NCBI GenBank assembly: GCA_034508935.3
Contig: CM067451.1
Span: forward strand, 43,251,590 to 43,315,589
DNA: 64,000 nt
Origin: Berghia stephanieae
Taxonomy: Eukaryota; Mollusca; Gastropoda; Nudibranchia; Aeolidiidae
Reading direction: 5' to 3'
The notes beneath the pieces are model-generated. The model did no database searches, had not been told where the DNA came from, and saw nothing but the letters and a program-made list of their open reading frames with translations. Below, piece by piece: positions 19,966 through 31,567 of this stretch (positions are counted from its first letter, which is position 1; each line of letters starts with the position of its first letter). The position numbers were made by a program, and so were the translations under genes.

Positions 19966-20182
19966 TTATATATATATATGTTTGTGTTTGTGAAAATAAA
20001 TATAAAAAAATAAATGAAAACATTTTAAAATGAAAAGTTGAGTTGGGATTTCCCCATTTGTTTTTTTAGAATCTTTCCATTTCATCAACACGTGTTAGTG
20101 TTAGACATACAATTCAAATTAAAGTATATCAATGGCTTCATATCCTCTATCTTTATATGTTGTTCTTATTCTAACCTTGTTT

Positions 20183-20580
20183 TGTTTTGTTTTTAAGGGT
20201 TTTACAGTGCTTAAACACATTAAGGTCATATCTGCGCCAGTAAAAAGGAAGAAAATGGGATAGTAAAAAGTTCTAGAATTACAATTAAAGCACCCAAGAA
20301 AAAGTAAGACATAGGGGAACTGGGAACAAATAGGAAACAAAAAATTAGTAATAAATAACAGAGAGGTGATTTACAAGGAAAAATATATCATCTCCCAAAA
20401 TTATAACTATACATTCGACTGCTTCCCTCCCAGCCAAGGACTCCGGCCAGGGTCAGGACAAAACTAATTAATCTCATTCCAAGACAAAGACAGAAGGCAA
20501 TTGAAAAACAGATACACGGGGATAGAAGACACAGCAAGTACCTCCCTGCCCACTCTGGGAGGTCAGGAACCCCACCTAGT
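20183..20580 (-). repeat. R1 retroposon copy, shortened
   Basis: Tail box at about 20195-20230, 5' end near 20575. The central part is deleted near 20340. Confidence 0.6.
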
Positions 20581-20688
20581 TATTCTAACCCGAAATCATA
20601 ATGGTCCATCAAAGCCATAAAGCCTGAGTTTATCCCAAAGTTTCTGTAACACTAATCAAATAGTAACAATTGCTTGCTACCCTTTGGA

Positions 20689-20900
20689 TATTGCAAAGTA
20701 CTTTCAACCAAACCCTACAGAACCAACTTGGTACCCAAAGACTGTTGGGAGGACAGAGAAGTAAAAAAACAGACAATAAAACACAAATATATATATATAT
20801 ATTTGTGTTTTATTGTCTGTTTTTTTACTTCTCTGTCCTCCCAACAGTCTTTGGGTACCAAGTTGGTTCTGTAGGGTTTGGTTGAAAGTACTTTGCAATA
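20689..20900. repeat. Perfect palindrome, ~95 bp arms
   Basis: The left arm (TATTGCAAAGTACTTTCAAC onward) is matched base for base by the inverted right arm, with a short (TA)n centre near 20795. The same short peptide, including FYCLFFYFSVLPTVFGYQ, can be read on both strands. A (TA)n tract follows to about 20965. It would form a cruciform, or it is a sequencing fold-back. Confidence 0.85.
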
Positions 20901-20908
20901 TATATATA

Positions 20909-20968
<60 letters not shown>

Positions 20969-21022
20969 CTGAAGCTATAACAAATAAGTACAGTTCACTC
21001 CGCTTAATCGCACACTTTTTTG

Positions 21023-21180
21023 TTTTTGTTTGTTTTTAACGGTTTTACGGGGCTTGCAACACTTTTAGGTTATATCAGCGCCAGTAAAAAGGAAGAAAAT
21101 GGGACAGTAAAAAGTTCTAGAATTACAATTAAAGCACTCAAGAGAAAGTAAGACAAAGGGGAACTGAGAACAAATAGGGA
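21023..21180 (-). repeat. R1 retroposon, 3' part
   Basis: The tail box and first ~130 bases of the tail half only. Confidence 0.6.
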
Positions 21181-21333
21181 TCCAACCACTCAAAAGCCTC
21201 TGAATAGAAAGGTTTTCAAAAGTTTCCTAAAATTACTGAGCTCAAGAGGTGTCTTTAATTTCTTTATCTAATTTGTTCCATACCCCCGAAAGAGCAACAT
21301 TTTTCAGCTGGAGATAGTTTACATAGGGGAACA

Positions 21334-21585
21334 TTAACTCTCTCCTTACTAGCTATTTTCAGAATTTTACCCTAAACTTCATCCTTGCCCAACACAAAAA
21401 TAGATTTTTTTTCATACAGATAAGCGACGAATATATTCTATATTTTGTTGATAAAAATGAGCTCTGCAACACAATGTCGAGTTTTTATTGCTATAACTAT
21501 ACTAAATATAATCAGAATAAGAAAATTGTTGGCTGCATCGTAACGAATGAGACGATTTTCCTATGGGTGGTAAGGTGAGGGTTAA
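21334..21585. mobile_element. M2 MITE with TTAA ends
   Basis: TTAACTCTCTCCTTACTAGC at the left and an inverted TAAGGTGAGGGTTAA at the right, with TTAA on both sides. The interior has ATCGTAACGAATG and GACGATTTTCCTATG, shared with the copies at 25.7, 25.9, 33.2 and 59.1 kb. Probably a non-autonomous piggyBac-like element. Confidence 0.75.
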
Positions 21586-21870
21586 TCTGTCAGTCATTTT
21601 GAAATCGGAGCGTTTTAGCAGGTGTATACAATTAAAGAAGTCCAGAGAGATAAGATGGCGCTATATCATTCAGGCATTTGAACACCATTGTGACAATTTT
21701 GAGCTCCACTCTCTCTTTAACAGGAAGCATATGGAGAGACCATGGACAGCATGATGTGCTCTGTAATCTTAGAAAGAGTCACTAATCAGGCCACCCCTAT
21801 CTTTAACTTTCTGCATTCTATCAGTTTACAATTTAGAGTGTCAAAGAGTATAACAAAAATTAAAATTACA
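21586..21870. other. Continuation of sequence split by the M2 MITE
   Basis: This stretch and 21181-21333 look like one older sequence into which M2 inserted. I do not recognise it, and no frame is convincing. Confidence 0.35.
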
Positions 21871-22102
21871 CCTCTTCCACCACGGCATCATATATGATCC
21901 TGTCACCTGGGAATTCCATGATTGAATATAGATAACCCATCAACAGATGTCTGATGTCAACAGGAATCACCCATGTTGTCAAAGTGAGCAAATTGGGGGT
22001 TAATAATCTAGATCAAGGAAACAAAAGTGCCTGAAGCGGGCTCGAACCTGGACCTTCCAGATCACAGGGCAATGTCTTAACCACTCAGCCACTTCACCCC
22101 CA
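21871..22102 (-). mobile_element. S2 tRNA-derived SINE
   Basis: On the minus strand: GGGGGTGAAGTGGCTGAGTG (A box), a B-box-like GGTTCGAGCCCGC, then AACCCCCAATTTGCTCAC and AACATGGGTGATTCCTGTTG, ending near CGTGGTGGAAGAGG. Other copies lie at 36404, 49926, 54540, 56928 and 60805. Confidence 0.75.
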
Positions 22103-22574
22103 AAGATCATAGCATTTCAGTATCATGCTCAATGCGCTTTACAAGGGATCCCAAACCAACTTAACATGTAGGACGAGACAAAAGCTAGCACCTGCAGATC
22201 AGATGTCGAGTATCATAGGCCACAAAGACATGTAACATAAATCAATCATGATGCTTGAGATAACGTGTGCTGTAGCTGCTAAAACATAAAAACATTGAAA
22301 AGGCAACAGTAGTGTACCTAATGCCAAACAAATGACTATCTACAAACAGGTTTATTAGATCAGTTGTGAACAAGACATTCAGTGACTGGAAAGACTCGGC
22401 GACAGGCCAGTGGCCTAATCAAGCAACATCGATACCTTCTATTCTATTCTATTCTATGTTAAGTGCTCATCAATTCTGCAGGCCAAAGCAATCAGAGAAG
22501 TGTATATGTGTAACTTTAATAGCTTACAATCTGTTTGAGAAAATTGGTAATAACTATTCATCTCTTGGGCAGTT
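22103..22574. other. No gene seen
   Basis: The first ~60 bases resemble the tail of S1. The rest has no supported feature. Confidence 0.4.
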
Positions 22575-22665
22575 TTTGTTTTGTGTTTTGTTTTTAGGGT
22601 TTTATAGCTCTTGCGACACATTTAGATCATTTCAGCACTATAGTAAAAAGGAAGGAAAATGAGTG
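22575..22665 (-). repeat. R1 retroposon, short 3' piece
   Basis: Tail box only, joined to a 12-base G run. Confidence 0.5.
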
Positions 22666-22796
22666 GGGGGGGGGGGGGCACAAGTGCCTGCATGTGGCTA
22701 GTCTGTGCTCATCTATCTAGTTAAAAAGTTATAACTGATATTGAATGTGGCAATAACTTTAATAGGAAAAACTGTGACCAAAACAGAAGGAAGTGT

Positions 22797-23470
22797 CTAG
22801 GGAGACCAAAATCTTTGTCTCCCTAGCCAAAATGGCCTTTTTGGCTAGGGAGACCAAGATTTTGGCTACCAGGCGTAAAACCGTATTTTTGTTTATGAAA
22901 CTGATTCTTTATGTTTGAGGGGCGAGTTTTTTATATTCTATTTATTTATTGCTTGGTTGTTTGTTTTTTTGTTTTATTTTTTTTTTTGCTAATCTTGTTT
23001 TTTTTGTTTTAAAAAAAAAAAACTTTGACATATCATCATGCAACCCCCCCCCCCCCCCCAAAAAAAAATGTAAAAAGAAGAGAGACTGCAAGATATCAGC
23101 CATCTAACATAAAAGTTATTTTTATATTCGTTTTCTTTATTTTTTTAAAAGTATTTTTTGTTTGTTTTAGTTTTCATTTTTTATTCATCAATTTTCTCTT
23201 AGTTTCAATAATTCGTTTACTTTTTGAGGGGGAGGGGCAGGTTAATATTGTTTTCGAAAAGAAAAGAAAACAAAACAAAAACAAAAAACAAGAACAGCAA
23301 CAAAACCAAACAAGTAATAAATAAAAAGAAGAAGAAAAAAAAACTCGCCTCTTCATAAAGAAACAGTTCCATAGACGAAAATACGGTTTCACGCTGAGAA
23401 GCCAAAATATTGGTTCCCCAAGCCAAAACTGGCCATAGGGCTAGGGAGACTAGGATTTTGGTCTCCCTAC
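22797..23470. mobile_element. Fold-back element FB2, ~140 bp inverted arms
   Basis: The left arm begins TAGGGAGACCAAAATCTTTG and the inverted right arm TAGGGAGACCAAAATCCTAG. The arms also share ACCGTATTTT and GGCGAGTTTTTT. The centre is A/T- and C-rich low-complexity sequence. No coding region. Unknown family. Confidence 0.65.
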
Positions 23471-24290
23471 CCTCTACCAAAATAGAATAACAATCCAACT
23501 CCAACGGCATAATTCAGAAACAGTTTCAGACACAACTTTTTTTTTAATTGTCCATGTGGTAATTCAACATCTCTGTACTACATTACAAACAGAAAAAGAA
23601 TTATAATTTATTGAGAGATAAAAGTAAAGTTTAGGGTTGAAATCATGGAAATAATTACGACATGAAATTAAAGTTACAGACCAGGGTCTAGAACTCACTT
23701 TTTGATTTTGTCTTTGTGGTCCGTGTTTCAGTTCCAATTCTCCTTTATTAATGTTATTGTATTGTATCTGCCTCGTTTTCTCTCCTGAAAATGATCGCTA
23801 TAAGAGTTGCTTTTGCTGTGCAACACTTAGAAAAAGGTACCTGGATTCATTGTTTATAATGAGGCCCGTGACTTTAATTTCTGAGAACGACTCGACTTGA
23901 TAAACGTTGCCGTACATAGTCTCCCTTTGTTATGATGTGATGCCCTTACGTTAAAAGGTCAAAAGTCAGTAGGGGTCATCAACCTGTTGTTTTGGATTTG
24001 AGATCGATAATAAATTTACATAATCTTTATAAATAATGTATAATATTCATAACTTTGCTTGATTTATTCGACAAACAACCCCCGCATACTAACAAAATGG
24101 TTTTTATAACAAAGACAGGCCCGTGAAAATACAATCAAGTCGGGGCAATATGGATTGAAATGATAATGAATGTTGGTGTCACCACATGTCGATTCCATGT
24201 TAAAAGCGGACTTTTAATTAATAAAAGCTGAGGGCAATTTAAATAATTCATTCTCGGGTTTCCTGGGCCGCACAACCACACCCATGCTGC
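23471..24290. other. No gene seen
   Basis: AT-rich sequence without supported frames, RNA genes or repeats. Confidence 0.45.
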
Positions 24291-24298
24291 CTTGACCG

Positions 24299-24350
24299 CC
24301 CCCCCCCCCCCCACACACCTTCTCTCCCCACCCCCCCCCCCCCCCCCCAA
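24299..24350. repeat. Poly-C tracts
   Basis: Two C runs of about 14 and 18 bases separated by a short ACACCTTCTC segment. Confidence 0.8.
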
Positions 24351-24477
24351 CTGCTTCTCATTTATTGTACTTTGTACATGCATTTTAATAATTAAGTCGG
24401 GTTTTCGCAAAATAAACGTCAAAGCTACCCCGTTATTATATTATATTATTATATATTACCTAAATGTATACCTTAGT

Positions 24478-24562
24478 CATGTGTGTGTGTCTGTGTGTGT
24501 TTGTATGTGTGTGTGTGTGTGTGTGTTTGTATGTGTGTGTGTGTGTGTGTGTTTGTGTTTCT
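24478..24562. repeat. (GT)n microsatellite
   Basis: TG dinucleotide repeats with scattered TTTG and ATG interruptions. Confidence 0.85.
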
Positions 24563-24679
24563 ATGTGTAGGTTCGCAACCCAAAAAAAAAAAAAATGAAA
24601 ATCAATAAAACCGATTTTAAAAAAAACAAATTGTTATTTTTCAAGGTTTTGTTTATTATTTGGTGATGTAATACATTTG

Positions 24680-25514
24680 CCACTAGATCAGATATACCTG
24701 GATACCTACCTGGATACCTCTGTATAGAGCTTTTAGACTTGGTGTAGTCTCCTTCGCTCCTCCTCATCTATTAATGATTGGACCAATTTTTATAATTGAA
24801 CTTGTTTCCTAGGGTGTTGCTTATCTCCAACTCTGCTTTGAATTTATTCAAATTTTTTGCTGATACTGTGGTTTCTTGTAGTTTATTCCAGTTATTTACA
24901 ATTCTAGATGAAAAAAAGTTCCTTCTTTCATTTGTTTTAAAACGTTCTTTTTTCAGTTTCTTGCTGTTTCCTCGTGTCTGAATGTTCTTGTTTGGTTTAA
25001 GGAATCCTGCCTCTACCCTGTCTATTCCCTTTACTATTTTATATGTTTGGATCATATCTCCCCTTCTTCTCCTGTAATCTAAGGTCGGGAGATTTAATTC
25101 TTTCAATCTCTCACAGTATGTTTTGTCTTTCAGGTGTGTGATAAGTTTTGTTGCTCTCCTTTGCACTCTTTCCAAACAGTCTTTGTCTCCCTCAAACTTC
25201 GGATACCATATGCAGTTAGCATATTCCAGCTTTGATCTAACCATAGTCTTGTAGATGGTAGTCATGTGTTTTGTTTTCAGATTCTTGAAATTTCTTTTCA
25301 CTATTCCGAGTGTTTTACTAGCCTTAGATTGAACATCTTTAATTTGCTTCTTGAAGTTTAGCTTCCTATCAATAAATACTCCTAGGTCTTTTTCCCCATA
25401 CGTTTGAAATCTCAAGATAATGCTGAAACAGTTTCCATGGAAAGAGATTGCAATGCCTTCGTTCGTTAGTCCTGAACCTATGACTAAATGTGTCTTAAAC
25501 AAAACCGGTATCAA
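24680..25514 (-). mobile_element. LINE (CR1/Jockey-group) reverse transcriptase C-terminus, 5' truncated
   Basis: A 247-residue frame at 24771-25514. It carries the C-terminal region of a non-LTR retrotransposon polyprotein: DLGVFIDRKLNFKKQI, YKTMVRSKLEYANCIWYP, CLERVQRRATKLI, ERLKELNLPTLDYRRRRGDM and NNWNKLQ. The catalytic reverse-transcriptase core and endonuclease would lie upstream and are absent. The 3' UTR runs to about 24680. The frame is open, so the insertion is fairly young for a truncated LINE. Confidence 0.88.
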
Positions 25515-25657
25515 AACCTTTAAATATTTCTGTTTGACGTGGTCCTTGAAATTTTCTGATTGTATGGGGGCATTTAGTCCAGGAGTTGGCGAAATGTTAA
25601 CTGAACTAATAATGCTACACCACTGTAATAGGCTACATCTTTGTTTTTAAAATTGCT

Positions 25658-25923
25658 TTAACTCTCTCCTTACCAGCCATTTTCAGGATTTTCTCCAAAA
25701 CTTCACACCCAACCTAAACAAAAATAGATTTACTTCACTCAAACAAAAAAGCTGTTTTTTTTTCTGCTAAACGAACTCTTCAACACAGTGTTAATATACT
25801 TTAACTATAGCAAACATTTTTGTTCAAACATTATGATGTACAAAACAAATTAGAATGAGAACATTGTTGGCTGCATCGTAACGAATGTGACGATTTTTCT
25901 ATGGGTGGTAAGGAGTGGGTTAA
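25658..25923. mobile_element. M2 MITE, first of a tandem pair
   Basis: TTAA on both sides, left end CTCTCTCCTTACCAGCC, right end GGTAAGGAGTGGG. Its right TTAA (25920-25923) is also the left TTAA of the next M2 copy. Confidence 0.8.
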
Positions 25924-26185
25924 CTCTCTCCTTACCAGCCATTTTCAGGATTTTCCCCAAAACTTCACACCCAACTAACACAAAAATATATTTTTTATCA
26001 CTCAAACACAATTAGCAGTAAAGTTCTTGGGATAAATAATTTCTTTAGCAAAACATGCTTTACAACACACTGCTTTCATTTTCTTTAAATTTTATGATGT
26101 ACAAAAGAAATTTGAATAAGAAAAAAGGTTGGTTGTATCGTTATGAATGTTATGATTTTCCTATAGTTGGTATGGAGAGGGTTAA
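25920..26185. mobile_element. M2 MITE, second of a tandem pair
   Basis: Starts at the TTAA shared with the previous copy and ends GGTATGGAGAGGGTTAA. It differs from its neighbour at many positions, so the pair is not a simple recent duplication. Confidence 0.8.
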
Positions 26186-26219
26186 AATTGCATGTGCGCA
26201 ATGCTTATAACGACCATTG

Positions 26220-26268
26220 ATCTTCTTTTTCTTCTTCTTCTTCTTATTATTATTATTGTTATTATTTC

Positions 26269-26316
<48 letters not shown>

Positions 26317-26470
26317 TATTATTATTTTTATCATTAATATTATTATTTCATTATTATCGTCATTACTATCAGTCTATCAGTATTATTATCATTACTACTA
26401 TTTTAACTACTTTCCCCCCCCTATTACAAGAGCTGTAACCTAACAATAATTGCCTATTTGGACAATAAAG

Positions 26471-26554
<84 letters not shown>

Positions 26555-26560
26555 CATTAT
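26220..26560. repeat. (ATT)n microsatellites around an L2-like tail
   Basis: CTT then ATT runs, a unique stretch with GACAATAAAGATT, and a second ATT run to 26560. Confidence 0.8.
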
Positions 26561-26729
26561 TATTATTTACTATAATATATACCTATATAAAAAAAAATTT
26601 AAAAAAAACAAAAAACAACTCAACTGTTCCTGAATCACCCATCTAACATTGACAGACGTCACTTTGCTCTTTGTTAATGCTTTTTATATCAATTATATTA
26701 TAAACGTTTAAGTTAAGGTTTAGAAAAAA

Positions 26730-27003
26730 ACAGGCTTGAGCTTATATATAGCGCATCATCCACTAAACGAGCACAAAGTGCTTGACAAAGGGTTCCTGAC
26801 CATCAGCAACATGAAACATTATAGAACGAGGCACGACCCCAGCTGGACTGTAAGGCGGCATTACAATTTTTTTCCGATAGAGACAACGCTGTTAACGGCC
26901 CTGTACTCACTCATTTTACACCTGAGTACGGTGAGAGAATGTGAGTAAATAGCCTTTTCCAAGGACTCAGCTATGTGACGAGCGATTCTCTGACAGCGTT
27001 CCG
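26730..27003 (-). mobile_element. S1 tRNA-derived SINE, head replaced by poly-C
   Basis: The S1 tail starts at 26730. Where the tRNA head should be, a C run of about 26 bases (27007-27032) appears, so the head is cut. Confidence 0.65.
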
Positions 27004-27235
27004 ATCCCCCCCCCCCCCCCCCCCCCCCCCCCAGTTTTATAAGGGAAGAAAAGGGCAATTCAATAAGTCAAAGACATGGGCAAATTGGGTAAGTTAGCTG
27101 GAACAGTTGTAAATTCCAAGAGCATATCATCAATGTAGTCAACTTGAGATCACCTGAAAGTCTCATCCAGACACCAGAGCTGGATTCCTCTAAGACGAAC
27201 ACGTTCAAACGTTTACAAGATATTGTTTTTGTTTT

Positions 27236-27390
27236 GTTTTTGAGGGTTGGTTCAAATAGGATTAGGAAACAGACTCCAGGAGCATACTATCAAAGTACTT
27301 AGTTTGAGATCACTAAAAGTCTCATCCAGACACAAGCACAGGTCCCAACTAAGAGGGATACACTCAAATGTTTACAAATCATATATGTTT
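27236..27390 (-). repeat. R1 retroposon, partial
   Basis: The middle of the R1 consensus joined to a tail-like TTTTGTTTTTGAGGG. It lies directly beside a fuller copy in the same orientation. Confidence 0.55.
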
Positions 27391-27930
27391 GTTTTGTTTT
27401 TAAGAGTTTTATGGCGCTTGCAACACATTAAGGTCATATCAGCGCAAGTAAAAAGGAAGAAAATGGGATAGTAAAAAGTTATAGAAATTCTATTAGAATT
27501 ACAATTAAAGCACCCCAAAAAGGTAAGACAAATGGGAATTTGTTCAAATAGGAAACAGATGTAGATTCCAAGAGCACACTATCAAAGTACAGTTTGAAAT
27601 CACCTAAAAGTCTCATCCAGACACAAGCACAAGTTCCAACTAAGAGGGATACACTCAAATGTTTACAAATCATATATAAGATGTAAACAAAACAATACAG
27701 TGCATAACAGAGAGAAGATTTACAAGGAAAAAAATATCATCTCCCAAAACTCTTACTATACATTTGGCTGTTTCCCTCCCAGTTCGGGTATCCGGCCAGG
27801 GCCTGGACAAAACCAAGTAAACTCATTCCAAGACAAAGACAGAAAGCAAGTTGGAAAACAGATAGAGGGGGATAGAAGACACAGTCAGTCTCTCCTGCCC
27901 ACTCTGGGATGTAAGGAACCCCACCCAGGT
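27390..27930 (-). repeat. R1 retroposon copy, near complete
   Basis: Tail box GGCGCTTGCAACACATT at about 27411-27428, 5' end CCCACCCAG near 27927. Confidence 0.65.
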
Positions 27931-28004
27931 TTACAAGATACGTTCAAAACAAAAATACGATCAGTATAAAACAAGGGGATGCTTTACAAGGAAAAAAATA
28001 TGTT

Positions 28005-28798
28005 GTTTGTTGTTTTTAAGGGCTTTACGGCACTTACTTACTTACTTAGGCCGCCCTTTGGGGCGCCCAACATGAGCCACACGTCTTCACCATTCTGTCC
28101 CGTCCTCCATAAGCGTACGCAGCAGCTCCCGGGTGTTGTCCATTCCTGTGTCATCTAGCAGACAGTCAATGTATGTTTTATTCTGCCTGCCTCTGTTTGT
28201 GGTTCTCTCAGGTGGTTCCCATAGCACAGGACTCCTTGTGTCTCCATCAGTGCCCCACAAGTCTCAGTCTTCTCTGTTGTATCTTCGAAGTCACTGTTGC
28301 TCTTGCAACACATTACGGTTATATAAACGGCAGTAAAAAGGAAGAAAATTGGACAGTAAAGACATTCTTGATGTACAATTATAAGGACTTGAAGAAAAAG
28401 TAAGACAAAGGGGAAGAGGTTCAAATAGGAAACATATTTAGATTCCAAAAGCACACTATCAGTGTACTTAGTTTGAGATCACCTGAAAGTCTCACCCAGA
28501 CACCAGCACAAGATCCCACTAAGAGAAATCCACTCAAATGTTTACAAATCATATGTTAAAAAATATAAAAATAACACTACATAACAGATTTACAAGGAAA
28601 AAAAATATCATCTCCCAAAACTATAACTATACATTCGACTGTTTCCCTCCCAGCTAAAGATTCCGGCTAGGGTCAGGACAAAATTTAGTAATCTCATTCC
28701 AAGACAAAGACAGGAGGCAATTGGAAAACAGATACAGGGGGATAGAAGACACAACAAGTACCTCCCTGCCCACTATGGGAGGTCGGAAACCCTACCCA
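28005..28798 (-). repeat. R1 retroposon copy interrupted by another element
   Basis: The R1 tail starts at 28010 and is broken at about 28030. It resumes at about 28300 and runs to CTACCCAG at 28797. Confidence 0.6.
28031..28300 (-). mobile_element. Probable LINE 3' end inserted into R1
   Basis: On the minus strand it ends with GGGCGCCCCAAAGGGCGGCC followed by (TAAG)n, a tail style of some non-LTR elements. A short coding-like stretch precedes it. The family assignment is weak. Confidence 0.45.
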
Positions 28799-28969
28799 GT
28801 TAAATGTGTTGTCTCATTCTAAGTCAATGACGCAAGATCTGAATAATACAATTTGATTGATTTAATAATCGATTTATTTACAAGGTAATCAATAATTTAT
28901 TTTGTGATCCGAGGAATACGATTTGACACGTTTTGAGAAAGATGGAGTATTCAATACTAATATATAAAA

Positions 28970-28970
28970 C

Positions 28971-29011
<41 letters not shown>

Positions 29012-29064
29012 CAAACACACCCAAGCACACACACACACACACAATATCGACACAAACAAGCACA

Positions 29065-29150
<86 letters not shown>

Positions 29151-29165
29151 GCACACACACAAAGA
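28970..29165. repeat. (CT)n/(CA)n microsatellite
   Basis: Long CT runs interrupted by CA runs and short unique spacers. Arg-Glu frames on the minus strand are simple translations of this repeat. Confidence 0.9.
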
Positions 29166-29509
29166 CACAAAGACACACAGGTACCCATACATGATGTATT
29201 GTGATGAAAGATGTACATTAATGATGATAATGTTATAAAATATTATCTTAAAATGACATTAAAAAAAAAAAAAAGAGTCATAAAATAATGTAATACAAGT
29301 GTAAAATGTGAGAATGGAAGGCAAGATTTATTGAAAGCACGAGATATTGCATATTCTTAATACACATCAAGGCGTTACACACACCAAGGTATTGACACAT
29401 CAGTGTGGTTAGGTTGAAAACAATGGATGGTGGGACTTTTTGTTTCAGTGTGTAATTGCTTTAGGGCTTTTGAGTGCTTGCTACAATTATAGATCATTTG
29501 TGTTTATGT

Positions 29510-29697
29510 GTTTGTGTTTTTAAGGGTTTTACAGCAGTAATGGTGTCAGTCTATGTGTTCGTGTTTTTAAGGGTTTTACAGCAGTAATGGTGTCAGTCTA
29601 TGTGTTCGTGTTTTTAAGGGTTTTACAGCAGTAATGGTGTCAGTCTATGTGTTCGTGTTTTTAAGGGTTTTACAGCAGTAATGGTGTCAGTCTATGT
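29510..29697. repeat. Four tandem 47 bp repeats
   Basis: Unit: GTGTTTTTAAGGGTTTTACA then GCAGTAATGGTGTCAGTCTA and TGTGTTC. The four units are essentially identical apart from the first. The TTTTTAAGGGTTTTACAGC part is the R1 tail box, so the repeat grew from an R1 remnant. Confidence 0.8.
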
Positions 29698-29726
29698 AGA
29701 TGCCACTGGCATTGGTGACCAAAGCT

Positions 29727-30695
29727 GGGGCCGTTTTCATGAACGCAGACTAGCGATTAGTCTCTGACTATCTCTGACTTTAGTCAAGGACTTGAAAACA
29801 TCGGATTTCATGTGAGTTGACAATGCAAGTCCGAGACTAAAATCACGACACCTTCGGACTAAGTTTGGCCAAGTTTTAGTCATTTGCTGAGGCAAGACTT
29901 CATGCTTTAGTCTGTGACTAGTTACTAGGAGATGTCATAGCGTCAACAAGATAGCAGCTATTTTTAGATTGAGTGCGCTTCGATACGGAAAGAAAATACA
30001 TTGGTTATGAATGAATGACAGAGGCAAAAAGTGACCTGTTGCCATTGACTCTGGCTTTAAAAAACTGTAAGATAAGTTCAGATCGTCGAAAGTACACATT
30101 TTTGTGAGTAAAAACTTTTTAAAACTGTCTATCGGTTCATGAGTTGAGAGTGAAAAAGACTCCAATAATAGAAGGGTTTGCATCAAAGAACAACCAAAAA
30201 AAAAATGATTAGAAAGTATAGTGGATACAAAAGTTATTCTGTTGGCGTTGAAACTGACTGAAATAATGTGATTAATCAGAACACACTTTCTCTTTTGTTT
30301 TGTTTATTTGTTTTTTGGTTCAATTTATTTGAGTATCAATCTCCATGTACATCGACTCTCAATGAAACTTACATTGGCCTAAATATAGAATTGACAGTCT
30401 ATAACAGTCGACAGTCAATATCATGTGTTGCTAATTTCCTCTTTGGAAATCTTTTGCGTTGTAAATATGAAGGCGGGTACTAGAGAGCATGATGTTACCC
30501 TCACAAAATAGCTGAATTAGTCACCGTCCTTACAACGCCCACTTCTAGGCAAGAGACTAGCTAGTCAGAGACTAGAAAATGTTCATGAAATCCGATTTTT
30601 TTTAGTCAGTTGCTTCGCTTAGGCTTAAGACTAGCTAGTCATTTACTAAGACGAGTAAATTACTAAATCTAGTTCTCGTTCATGAAAACGGGCCC
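29727..30695. mobile_element. Non-autonomous TIR element, Harbinger-like ends
   Basis: The left end GGGGCCGTTTTCATGAACG and inverted right end GGGCCCGTTTTCATGAACG match, and weaker similarity continues inwards to ATCGGATTTCATG. GGGCC starts are common in PIF/Harbinger (ISL2EU-like) elements. I see no transposase and no clear 3 bp target duplication, so the superfamily is tentative. Confidence 0.6.
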
Positions 30696-30699
30696 TAGT

Positions 30700-31440
30700 G
30701 GCCTACCCAAGTTACATTATCATTTTCGGCTTGGCTGTCATTTTCAGCTTGGCTGTCAATGCAGAACTGTACAGTTGTTTTGTTTATTTTTGTTTTTGTT
30801 ATTTGTGTTGTTTTTTTCGTTTTTTTTTTTCCCAATGCACACGTGTATCACCAAAAACATATTGTCACCAAAAACATATTGTATAATATATACAATAAAA
30901 TTCGAACATTTACAATCAGATTTTATCGTGATCAATTATAATCACTGAATATAAGTCATAACAGACATTTCATTTCATTTCAATACAGAGAACAAAACAG
31001 AAAATTAGAGAAAAAAAAAAAAATAAAATTTAACAATTTGATAGGAAATATTAGCACAAAAATAGTGTGCGCATGTATTGATATGTATAATAGACCGAGC
31101 AATTCATCATCATAATATTAACAATCAGGAAAATTCTTAAAAGTATATACTAAGCTGCCTGGAGCAGTGAACCGTAAAAGTATTGAACAAAAATAGATAA
31201 TATAAATTTAATAAAGTATAAACACAGATGACAAGGAATGTTTCGAGCTCAAACCATTCTTCAGCCAAGATATAAATTAATTTTAAAAAATAATTACAAT
31301 ATGTAAACTCAGCGAGAAAAACACCATACAACTATTATTAAGAATGGCATTATTGTTAAATATTGTTGGCTGAAGAAAAGATGAGATTATAATATTATTC
31401 ATAAATTACTGAAGCTGTAAAATTTCTTTTTAAAACTTTT
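30700..31440. other. No gene seen
   Basis: AT-rich, with T- and A-runs. No supported feature. Confidence 0.45.
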
Positions 31441-31460
31441 TTTTAAAAAAATATTTAAAA

Positions 31461-31465
31461 CCCCC

Positions 31466-31486
<21 letters not shown>
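31461..31486. repeat. Poly-C tract
   Basis: A C run of about 26 bases followed by an A run. Confidence 0.85.
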
Positions 31487-31496
<10 letters not shown>

Positions 31497-31531
31497 AAGA
31501 ATATAGAGCCAAACGTTTTCCACTTTTCTAT

Positions 31532-31567
<36 letters not shown>

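Noticed and set aside
28878-29238. Arg-Glu and Leu-Ser repeat proteins on both strands
   Set aside because: Translations of a (CT)n microsatellite; frames exist on both strands at once.
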